From assembly GCA_031771865.1 (NCBI GenBank), contig JASISA010000010.1, forward strand, positions 682,001 to 746,000: DNA of 64,000 bases, in the 5' to 3' direction. A model generated the notes under the pieces. It ran no database searches and was not told the origin of the DNA. It worked only from the letters and a program-made list of their open reading frames with translations. The translations under genes and the position numbers were made by a program. Below are positions 52,303-61,251 of the stretch, in pieces. Every line of letters starts with the position of its first letter. Position 1 is the stretch's first letter. The DNA comes from Nothophaeocryptopus gaeumannii. Taxonomy: Eukaryota > Ascomycota > Dothideomycetes > Mycosphaerellales > Mycosphaerellaceae.

Positions 52303-52754
52303 ATGGCGGCTAACAACACCATGTCAGGCACCTACAACATCACTTCCGTCCTCGGTGACAAGATTCCAGGCCTGCGACAGCAGATCATCTGTACCTCCAC
52401 TCTCCACTCACTCTCTCACATCCGCTGACCTCCTTAGCCAATGCCCTTCACGTCTTCCCACGTATCGTCGAGGACTACAAACGCAACAAGCAATCCGGCA
52501 TCTTCGACATCGTCCTCTCCCTCGAACCAGTCGAATGCAAAACGAAGTGGCGAGCTTGCCTCATGTTCGGTCATGGCTTGAAACAAGTGGAACTGGCCAG
52601 AGGTCTTCCCGAAGCCACCATGGAGGAGGCGTATGAGAGACTGCTGCGGCTGCTAGCGAGCGAGTTCTGGGCGACAGCAGATGCGAGGGTGAAGGCGCCG
52701 GTACCGATGCTGAAGGAGCAGAATGGGAAGTTTAATGAGGGGTTCTATCCGTGA
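52303..52754 (+). CDS. Tandem-array orphan protein, copy C
   Basis: Two exons, 52303-52390 and 52438-52754 (47-nt intron, T/GTACCT, CGCTGACC branch, CCTTAG), 134 residues. Reads MAANNTMSGTYNITSVLGDK then IPGLRQQII, exon junction, SNALHVFPRIVEDYKRNK, GIFDIVLSLEPVECKTKWRA, CLMFGHGLKQVEL, and the conserved helix TMEEAYERLLRLLASEFW followed by VPMLKEQNGKFNEGFYP. It is the cleanest member and serves as the reference for the family: about 40 N-terminal residues, a VFP motif, a KWRA-centred strand and a final EEAxERLLxLLAxEF helix. No signal peptide or transmembrane helix. Confidence 0.75.
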
Positions 52755-52980
52755 GTGAAGGGTGGAGGGACGGGTATGCTGTGGGTGCGTTAGCGAATGT
52801 GCAGAGGAGGGAGAAGAAGCTGTGAGGGAATGAAGGAGGTAGCTAGAAGTGAGTAGTCGCTGTGTGCACTCTCGGGGAAGAACACAGAGCTCCATTAAAA
52901 AAAAGATGTTTGCTTGTCTCCCTTAATTCAAAGGCGCCAGCTCTTCTTTCGCTCCTGCTTTCTTCTGCATCGAGCACATC
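52755..52980. other. Intergenic between array copies C and D
   Basis: 226-bp spacer with an A8 run shortly before copy D. No gene. Confidence 0.4.
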
Positions 52981-53441
52981 ATGGCAACGAAGCACATCAT
53001 AGCATTGGCAACGAACGGTGCAGAGAGCGACACGGTCACAGAGACATACAATGTCACCTCGACCTATGGTGACAGGATCCTTGGCCTGAGAGAACAAATC
53101 CTTGGCAAGTCTTCTTCCCAAATTCACTGCACTCTGAAACGTACTGATTCTCCTCAGCAAATGCTGCGCACGTCTTTCCCGGCCTAGTGGAGAGACATAC
53201 CCTGTGCGAGAAGTGCTACCCTCCAGCTGGTGTCTTCCAAGTCGTTCTGGGCTCTCAACCTGACACCGAGAACGCGAACAAGGCCAAGTGGCGAGCTTAT
53301 CTGATGATCAAAACAGGCTCTCAACAAAATGAGATCGCTCATGGTGACGTGGAAGGCACCCAGGAGGAAGCGATGGAGCGTCTATTGTTATTGCTGGCCA
53401 AGGAGTTTGAACAGGAGATCGGACTGAGGCAGCTGCAATAG
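52981..53441 (+). CDS. Tandem-array orphan protein, copy D
   Basis: Two exons, 52981-53104 and 53158-53441, joined across a 53-nt intron of GC-AG type (G/GCAAGT, TACTGAT branch, CCTCAG), 135 residues. Reads MATKHIIALATNG, ETYNVTSTYGDRILGLREQI, junction, ANAAHVFPGLVERHTLCEKC, YPPAGVFQVVLGSQPD, NKAKWRAYLMIKTGSQQN, and GTQEEAMERLLLLLAKEF. It ends at TAG after GLRQLQ. The next codons still match copy C in the same frame (PLPMFRRDDGS against VPMLKEQNGK), so the stop has cut off about 20 residues. Probably still expressed with a shortened end. Confidence 0.72.
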
Positions 53442-53869
53442 CCGCTTCCGATGTTCAGGAGGGACGATGGATCGATTGGAAATACGCGGACAGGGTTGGA
53501 GAAGGGAATGTAGTCTTGCGGCTTCTTGATGGCGAACGTAGGAGGCTGGAGTTTCTCAAAGAAGGGCAGCAGCTGGTGAAGAAGCATCTCAGTAGTCGTG
53601 CTTGTGCTTTGAAGCTGAGAGTTGATATTTAGGCGGGCGGATCAAAGAAACCATGAGTGCCCAGAAGCTGAATGAGATGCCTGCCAGATTCAGGAAAGTT
53701 GATTGGGCTGCTGGAAGCGGGTAGTGATAGCTCGCAAGATCAATGAAGAATGCAAAGTCCCTTGAAGGCGCAAGCATGTTTGTTTCTCACGGTCAATTAA
53801 AAATGGCCTTGCCCTTGACTTGCCACTCTCTCTGAACATCGGCAACAGAACTGCTCGCGATAAACCCAC
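53442..53869. other. Intergenic after copy D
   Basis: The first 67 bp are former coding sequence of copy D beyond its stop (to the TAG at about 53508). The rest shows no gene. Confidence 0.45.
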
Positions 53870-54240
53870 CACAGCAACCGACCAACACCAACATCGCCCT
53901 CAACATTAGCGTCACTGATGGAAGCAAGATACTGGCTCTCAGAGAGCAAATTCAAGGAGAGCCACTCTCGACCTTCTCTCTATAGCTTTCCAAAGCACTG
54001 ACATAACGTAGCCAACGCCATCTGCGTCTTTCCAGCTTTGACCCAATGCAAGCAATGCAGTTCCCCAGCAGGCCTCTTTCACGTCCTAAGCTCTCAGAGG
54101 GAGGTCAACAATAATATTGGATGACGAGCTCTCCTTCTACAGAAGACAAGATCCTTCCAGAGAGGTGTTGCGGTTAGTGACAAGGAAAGGAGTCCAGAGG
54201 GAGCGTGGCGAAAAGCGTGGTGTTGTTGTGCTGAAGCAAT
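53870..54240 (+). pseudogene. Tandem-array orphan protein, copy E (dead)
   Basis: A fifth copy without a start codon in frame. LNISVTDGSKILALREQIQ corresponds to the first exon. The intron donor has decayed from the GCAAGT of copy D to GAGAGC, while a branch-like ACTGAC and an acceptor GTAG remain. After it comes ANAICVFPALTQCKQCSSPA, GLFHVLSSQREVNN and a stop; the KWRA strand and the last helix are lost to frameshifts. It is closest to copy D (CSSPAGLFHV against CYPPAGVFQV). Clearly non-functional as read. Confidence 0.65.
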
Positions 54241-54666
54241 GGTGGATGAAGTGATGTGAAAGTAGACTTTGAGTTTGAGGGGCCATCGGCGGGTCTTGGC
54301 AACGGCTGTATGTAGTAGGCGACTAGGCGTTCTGCAACCTCACATCAAGGCTCAATTCAATCATCACTCAGACCATCGCTCTCTTGAGGCAGCAGGCGAA
54401 CCTCTGACCAACCCACCCATATCGTACCACCGGCTCGAGCACATTGCGCAATTTGCGCGCCATTCGCAGGCCTCTCGATCCCGCCGCGCCAGACCATATC
54501 GACACGAACATCCTACCTTACCTAACATTCACGACCGACCGCCGAACCAGCTCGGACACCGTCATACCCTCACATGACCACCGAATACGCACGCATACGG
54601 GCATAAGCTATCGGAAGCTCGTAATTCTTCGTTCACCCAACACATTCTTTGAGCAGCGCATTCAAG
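54241..54666. other. 5' flank of TAF12
   Basis: Promoter and leader of the TAF12 gene, with no independent gene. Confidence 0.45.
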
Positions 54667-56583
54667 ATGGCGCAGCAGCAGCCCGGCAACAACCCGATGC
54701 TCATCAAGCCAGAGCAAATCGACCAATTGCCGTTCCTCGACGCGAACGCCAAGCAGCAGTACAAGAACGGCCTTGCCAATCTATGGCATCAATATAATAC
54801 GAATCAAGAGGGCAGCCAAGAGCGCAATGAGGCACATGAGAAGATCCGCACTGCGAGCACAAAGCTCATGAACCAACTCGCTCAGCGGAATCGTCCACAG
54901 TCTGGTGGAGGTCAGCCACAGCAGCAGCAGCAGCGTCCTGGTCAAATGCAGGGCAATATGCAGCAGCAGTATGGACAGTCGATGGCGCAGCAACAGGGTC
55001 AGCAGGGCCAACAAGGCAAGATGTCACCCCAGCAGGCACAGGCCGCCCAAGCCGCCCGTCAGCAACAGCAGGCGGCGCAGATGGCCAACATCAAACTTAG
55101 CGAGAAGGCGCAGGAGGAAATGGATAGCACAAAGCTTGCGATACCTCAGGCGCAGCATCAAGCTTGGCGGAAGCAGGCGTTCAATGTACTGGCGCGGCGT
55201 GACCAAATATTCAATCAGGCTAGGAACATTTCAACCGCCATCCAACAAATTAAGAATCAGGGGCGCGAAGTCACACCGCAGATGCAGAATCAGATGAATG
55301 AAGCGAAGAAAGCTATGGACGCTGCTAACCGCAACTGGCGCACGCTCAAAGCGCAAGGTGAAGGAACTTTACAAGCGCAGCAGATGCATAATGCGCAGCA
55401 ACAGGCTCAGCAGCAGCCACGTCCCGGTACCCAACAAGGCGTGAATGCGCAACTGCAGCCGTCGCAGCAACCGCAAGCTGATGCGAAGCCGGTGAACCAG
55501 GAGCAGCGCACTTCACTTTCCCCACAGCAACAGCAAACGGGCTTCACACAACACAATAAACAAGGCCAAAATCAACAGAACAATCAGCAGCAAAATACTC
55601 AACATCCTCCTCAACAAACGCAATTACAACAGCAGCAACCACAAACCCCTCAAACCGCAGCGCAGCCTCAAGCAACGCAGAATTTCCCGCAGCAGAACAA
55701 CAACATGGGTCAGCAGCAGCAACAGCCGCCGTCGCGACCGCAGATCAACACACAGCAGTCCATTCAGAACGTGAGCCAGATGGGAGGCCAACAGGGAACG
55801 CCAGCGACTGCAATGCCAAATAGCGCGACGCAGCAGAATCAGCAGCGACCGCAGGCACTCACGCACCAAGCCGCTATTAGTCAAGCTGCTAATGTATATG
55901 CGCAGAGCCAACAACAAGGTCAGCAACAAGGTCAGCAGCAAGGTCCGCAGCCCCCGCAAGTTCCCAACGGCCTTCCGTTCAACAACCCACCGCAATCCGC
56001 TACGCAACAGAGCACCCCGACCTACCCGAATCTCCAGACCACCCAGCAGAGCAGCGCCAGCACCAAGTTTCCCATCCCGAAAACTCTGCATCTCGACCCG
56101 CGCACGCAAACCGCCGTCGCCGGCCCACCTTCCCGCCCAACCCTCAACAACTCCGGCATGATGTACAACCCTGGCATCCAGCGTCCACCGCCGTACACCC
56201 TCGAAGGCGAAGGCGACCGCGTCCTCAGCAAGCGCAAACTCGACGAACTAGTCCGCCAAGTCACAGGCGGCGCACCGGGAGCCTCCGAATCGGAATCTTC
56301 CTCCGTCCTCTCCCCTGACGTCGAAGAATCCATCCTCGAGCTCGCAGACGATTTCGTGGACAACCTTATCACATCCGCATGTCGAATGGCAAAGCTAAGG
56401 CCGAACCAGACGTTGGACATAAGGGATATCCAGGTTGTCCTCGAGAGGGATTACGGGATTCGTGTGCCGGGGTATTCGTTGGATGAGGGAAGGACGGTGA
56501 AGAAGTTTCAACCTAGTGCGGGATGGCAGCAGAAAATGCAGGCTGTGCAGGCTAGTAAGCAGTTGAACGATCGGCCTGCTTAG
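54667..56583 (+). CDS. TAF12: TFIID/SAGA subunit TAF12
   Basis: 638 residues, intronless, from ATG 54667 (MAQQQPGNNPMLI). The long N-terminal region is very Gln-rich with Asn and Pro (GQSMAQQQGQQGQQGK, runs of CAG/CAA). It includes an ordered patch KLAIPQAQHQAWRKQAFNVL. The C-terminal histone fold is complete: RVLSKRKLDELVRQVTGG, SPDVEESILELADDFVDNLI, SACRMAKLRPNQTLDIRDIQ, VVLERDYGIRVPGYS. In TFIID and SAGA this domain pairs with TAF4 or Ada1. The first codon of the longer open frame (54649) is TTG, hence the chosen ATG. Nuclear general transcription factor. Confidence 0.93.
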   Translation: MAQQQPGNNPMLIKPEQIDQLPFLDANAKQQYKNGLANLWHQYNTNQEGSQERNEAHEKIRTASTKLMNQLAQRNRPQSGGGQPQQQQQRPGQMQGNMQQQYGQSMAQQQGQQGQQGKMSPQQAQAAQAARQQQQAAQMANIKLSEKAQEEMDSTKLAIPQAQHQAWRKQAFNVLARRDQIFNQARNISTAIQQIKNQGREVTPQMQNQMNEAKKAMDAANRNWRTLKAQGEGTLQAQQMHNAQQQAQQQPRPGTQQGVNAQLQPSQQPQADAKPVNQEQRTSLSPQQQQTGFTQHNKQGQNQQNNQQQNTQHPPQQTQLQQQQPQTPQTAAQPQATQNFPQQNNNMGQQQQQPPSRPQINTQQSIQNVSQMGGQQGTPATAMPNSATQQNQQRPQALTHQAAISQAANVYAQSQQQGQQQGQQQGPQPPQVPNGLPFNNPPQSATQQSTPTYPNLQTTQQSSASTKFPIPKTLHLDPRTQTAVAGPPSRPTLNNSGMMYNPGIQRPPPYTLEGEGDRVLSKRKLDELVRQVTGGAPGASESESSSVLSPDVEESILELADDFVDNLITSACRMAKLRPNQTLDIRDIQVVLERDYGIRVPGYSLDEGRTVKKFQPSAGWQQKMQAVQASKQLNDRPA

Positions 56584-56901
56584 GATCAGGCTGCTTACGA
56601 GGCGTCTGTGGACGGTCTGAGGGCGAGGGGGTTGCTAATTGACGGGAACGCAAGACGGTGAGCTTCGTTTGAAGAATGTGATTCATGACCTCTCTTTTCC
56701 GGGAAGGTTGCTTGGTTCTGAGCGAGGCGTTTCGGGCAGAGCAGATTGGCTTGGTGTTGAAGTATCGGCACCACCCTCCACAACCCAGACAGAAAAGGAG
56801 TGCAATTCTTGATAGTCCTTCACAACGGACCTCCATTGGTACGACTTTTGCATTTGACTTTTCTCTGTTATCTATTACCACTCTCATCCTCCCACTCCCT
56901 G
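56584..56901. other. Convergent 3' flank
   Basis: Between TAF12 and the Aip1 gene. No gene or clear terminator. Confidence 0.45.
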
Positions 56902-58801
56902 TCACACCACCCCTTGCACCTTCCAAACCTTAACAGCAGCATCCGCACCACAAGAAATCACCTTGCCCTCCTCCGCCCACACAACACCTCCTACACCTTC
57001 CTTATGCGCATTCAATGCCTTAATTCTCTTCCCCGGATCCGCCAAACTCCACACGAAAACATTCGTATCCAATGCTCCCGATATAGCTTTCTTCGAATCC
57101 GGACTCCAAGCAATACAAGTCACTCGTGCGGTATGTGCTGACCAACGATTCGTCTCCAACGCCCATGAACCAGAGGTATTGTTGTAGACGTAGATCTTGC
57201 CGTTTGAAAGACCGACGGCGACACGTAAGCCATCTGGTGAGAAAGCGAGAGCTGAGATGGGTGATGTGGCGTCTTTGAGGGTCGTCATGGCTTCGAAAGA
57301 GGTGGGTGAGGCTGCGTCGAAGATGCGAACGGTTTTGTCGTCGGATCCTGCGGCGACTGTTGAGCCGCTGGCGGCGAGGCAGGTGGGCGGAGAGGGTGTC
57401 TTTTGCAGGGAGACGTATTCGCCTTCGGAGTAGGAGGTTATGCCTGCTGCTGAGGCGACGAGGGAGTGTGGTTTGCCGGCGACTGTTGCGACGGCCACGG
57501 CTTTGGGTTGGCCGTCTGTTTTGATGGCGTTGCCGATGTAGCTCTTTTGGGAGGCGTCGATGGTCCGGACGGTGTCGTCCCAGCCGACGGAGTATATGCG
57601 ACCATCGTCTGGAGAGGAAGTGATGCCGGAGACGTAGTTGGAGTGTGCCTCGCCGTCGATGAGGTCTGCGGCGCCAGAGCTGAGATCCCAGCCTCTTGCT
57701 CGTCCGTCAGAGCTGCCAGTCCATAGCGTCTTGCCATTCAGAGGCGCAGTCGCAGTCGTAATGTTCTTCTGATGTCCCCTCACCACCTTGACGGGCTTCT
57801 CGCTTCCTTCTTGGAAGTAATTTAGATTACCCTCCAGATCCACACTAATCACCAACCCATCACTCCTACCCTGCGGCCAAGTGACACCGACCTGCTGGTC
57901 CGGCACACTCACCACACCCTCCTCACCCAATCTCCAATTCTGCGTACACTTCCCGACCTCCGCATCCCAGATCTTCACCGTCTGATCCCCCGAACATGTA
58001 ACCACCTTCTTGCTATCCTTCGCCCAACTAACCCCAAAAATACTCCCTTTATGCTCCCCTTCCCCAATTTGTTTTGTAGCCTCGCCCGTCTTGCCATCAT
58101 ACAACCAAATCTTTCGATCACTCCCCACAGTCACCAGTTGACTACCATCAGGCGAGAATTGTGTCCCATAGATAAACTTATCATGCTTCCCCCTCACACT
58201 CGTATTAAACTTAAACGGCGCTCCATGAAAGAAACACATCTGCATATCATCGCTTCCCGTAGCTGCGCGGAGGGGCCGTTGTTGCCGGATACTCACGCAA
58301 TTGATTTGTTGCGAATGCCCCGAAATTTCTCCAACCGAATTGCCAGAGTCGGCTGTAATGCAATGTCCAAACCTCTCTTTGCCGTCTCCCACAGCTATGA
58401 TCCGTTGAGAATCCCCATCCCAGGCGATATCATTGATCCTGCCTGCTATGATGTGATATTCCCCTTTTGTGTTCTCGGCGCCCATGGCGTCCCAGACGCG
58501 GACGCTGCCTGAGACATCTCCAGAGGCGATGTAGAATCCGGAGGGGGAGAAGCGGGCGACGGTCGTGGCGGCGGTGTGTTGGGTGTATTGTTTTGAGATT
58601 TCGGGGTTGTCGATGGAGCGAACGAATATGGATTTGTTGGAGGCGTAGGCGAGGCGTTCGCCTTTGGAGTCGGAGGAGAGAGGGGTCGGTGAGCCGCGAG
58701 TTGTCGTAGGGGAGGCGGCCCAGATGGCCTCTGTATGTACTGATCAGTAAAGGCTGAAGCTGGATTGTGGAATGGGAAACTTTACCAGATGCTATGGACA
58801 T
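56902..58801 (-). CDS. AIP1: Actin-interacting protein 1 (WD40)
   Basis: Two exons: a 16-nt first exon (58786-58801, MSIAS) and 56902-58730, separated by a 55-nt intron (GTAAAG...ACATACAG). The product has 614 residues. After the junction come AIWAASPTTTRGSPTPLSSD, LAYASNKSIFVRSIDNPEIS and VARFSPSGFYIASGDVSGSV, the standard start of fungal Aip1. WD repeats continue to the end (GVSWAKDSKKVVTCSGDQTV, TSSPDDGRIYSVGWDDTVRT, CIAWSPDSKKAISGALDTNV, GVVWAEEGKVISCGADAAVK). The protein forms twin seven-bladed propellers and promotes cofilin-driven actin filament disassembly at cortical patches. A single long open frame starting at an internal Met would lose about 85 residues. Confidence 0.92.
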
Positions 58802-59364
58802 GGTTGAGGGGGCACACGGAGCGAGAATTGTTTGTTTACGGGTTGTTTTGACGTAGCATTGGAAAGTTGGCGCCTTCTGAGCTGGCAGCAACTCTTGGCT
58901 TGGCTGACGAGCGGTGGGATGCAGCAGGGATGCCCCACCAAAACTCCACATTGCGTGCACATGCCTGATGCCTCAGATCCAAGCACAAGGCATTCACTTG
59001 CCATGCTTACTCCCGTAAACTCTGTCCCCGCACCAAGGCCGTTGTCCAAGTACATAGACACCACGCGACTCATCGGCAATCGTCAAAGGCTGTCATAGAA
59101 GCCCTTTACACTCAAGTATACCAGTCCCATCGGTAACTGACGGACCAGATATGATTTGCAATCCTCATCGCTGAGGGCTCATTTAAGTCCCCAAGGATAC
59201 CAGCGATCCACCTGCCGGGATTAGACGGTGTATATCCTTGGAACATGAAACTTTTTGTACGATTAAAGCTAACCACGTGTCTGTGCCCATACTAGTACTG
59301 TCTTTGCCCCGCTGTTCTAGACTTGACTTCTGTTGCTGGAAGAGAGACATTAAACGAGAGTCTA
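58802..59364. other. Intergenic, no gene
   Basis: Promoter of AIP1 and 3' flank of the multicopper oxidase. Nothing recognised. Confidence 0.4.
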
Positions 59365-61251
59365 TCAATTGCTTGCTTCAGGAGAGTCGTCAAAGAAATG
59401 CACCACTTTGGCCGGATGTGTTGAATTCCCGAACGCGTCGCCTCCGTATGTTAGATACGCTTGGGCGTCGGGCCAAGGGATGCTGTTCTTCGTGAGATCG
59501 TCGTAGTCGCCCATGACCCATACCGTTTGCATACCCATGATCATGTGCTGCAGGATGTGGCAGTGGATCATCCAGACTCCGGCGTCGGTCACTCGTAGGC
59601 GCCAGCCTCTCCAGCCGAGTCGGTTGCCTGCGGTGGTGACACTCGTGTACCGGTAGAGGTTTGTTGTGTCGCGAAGGGCAGGGGTGAAGTTTGCGAATTT
59701 CTTCTCGTTCTCCACGGGATCGTATGTTCCATTACCAGAGCCAATGTCGTAGTAGTGCTGACCGTGAGCATGCAATGGATGGTAGTCCTGCGCACCATTG
59801 TTATTGACCAGAGAGCCGGAGTTGTAGAAGATAATTTCGAGCACCTAATGAGAAGTCAGTTCTTAGCCATAACGACGACTTGAAAACGTCGGCCTTACCT
59901 CGCCCATCTTCGCAGGCCACCCCAGAGTAGCTGGATCCCATCCACCGTTTGCTATCGCAGCCGTGTAGTTTGGGATCGCGGATGGCCCGTTTTCGTAGAT
60001 GTTCACGAGGTGTGGCTTCTCTCCGGGATACGGTGAGCTTCCGGTCTCGTTCCATTCCAGTCCATTCGCGCGCCAGACAATTGACGCTGTAGAGACTTGC
60101 CGGCTGTCGATTTCCATTCTTCTGGTGACCTGATCCGCAGTCGGGAAGTCATTTGGCCTCAGTGGCTGTAGTGCGTACTCCGCCCATTCGTAAGTGGCAT
60201 TGCTGAACTCGAGAGGCGGCTCGGCTGGTCCAGTAGTGATTTGAGGCGTGCCTCCAGAGTAACGGAAGACGCCGTAGCCGATGTGAGTCGCTGGGCGATC
60301 TTTGGTCACCATCTGAATAAGATAGTCCGTTTTGCCATTGAGCTCTGCTTTTGACTTGGTCTTGAACAGTACGTCAAAGCGTTGCCCACTTGACACCTGC
60401 ATCCAATTCTCCATGTGAGGTTTAGTATAGGCACCATCCGCTTCGATAATAGTAAAGTTTTCGTGGTCTTCGATTCCAAGCTGCACCATCGAGATCGCGA
60501 AGCCGCCGATGAAGCGCATCCGGTACGTCTTTTCGAGCTCCACATCAATCACTGGAAGTACGCAAGAGCCTTCGCCTGCTTGATGGCCGATGCCGACTCC
60601 AACACCATTGATGAGAATTCCGTTGGTCTCACCCGACCAGGTAAAGGGATCCGCAAGTAGACCTGACTCGACTGTGTGATCGGTCTTGTTGAAGTAGTCC
60701 GACAGAAAGACGATACGCTCCTCGTCATATTCGTAAGGTGACTCGCCCACGTCTTCAACAATAAGAGGGCCCGCAGCTGAGACTGCCTGGAAGCCGACAT
60801 GTGAATGGTAGAAATACGTGCCAGACTCATCGACGGTGGGGTAGACCTCGTAGTCGAAGTAGCTTCCCGGCGGAATGGGCCATTGGCTGCTAGTTGGAGT
60901 GCCATCTGCGAAAGGTGCCAAACGTTGGCTCAAACCATGCCAATGCATAGTGGTATTAGCATCGTCCATATCGTTATACACACGGATCCAACTCCGTTGA
61001 CCAGCCTCCAATCTGATTTCGGGTCCAGGTGAAGTGCCATTGACCAAGACACTGTCGCGACTTTCACAAGCGATCGAGATGTCTGCATGTGTGACTCTGA
61101 GAACATGATCTGGGCAGAAATCTTCGCCATGTTCCTGAGGTCCTCCGTAAATGCCTGGCGCGCCGTTCTCTCCAGCCCTTGATGTTCCCCAGGCGGCTAT
61201 TTGAGCGGCAAGCGCCAGTAGTGATACCACACTGGCAACGAATGCCCTCAT
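59365..61251 (-). CDS. Secreted multicopper oxidase (ascorbate oxidase/laccase-like)
   Basis: Two exons, 59899-61251 and 59365-59844 (54-nt intron, GTAAGG...CATTAG), 610 residues. Signal peptide MRAFVASVVSLLALAAQIAA. All four copper-binding boxes are present: HWHG (103-106), FYHSHVGF (His 149 and 151), HPLHAHGQ (473-479) and HCHILQH (545-551) with Met near 556 as the likely type 1 axial ligand. Middle cupredoxin: YRMRFIGGFAISMVQLGIED. It oxidises phenols or related donors with O2 outside the cell. The layout and the HSHVGFQ/PLIVED context point to the ascorbate-oxidase-like group of fungal MCOs rather than Fet3, since no C-terminal membrane anchor follows. Donor substrate unknown. Confidence 0.93.

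Noticed and set aside
52196..52636. 146-codon plus-strand Ser-rich frame
   Set aside because: Overlaps copy C of the orphan array in another frame; its Ser run is the CATCATCGT microsatellite read in frame.
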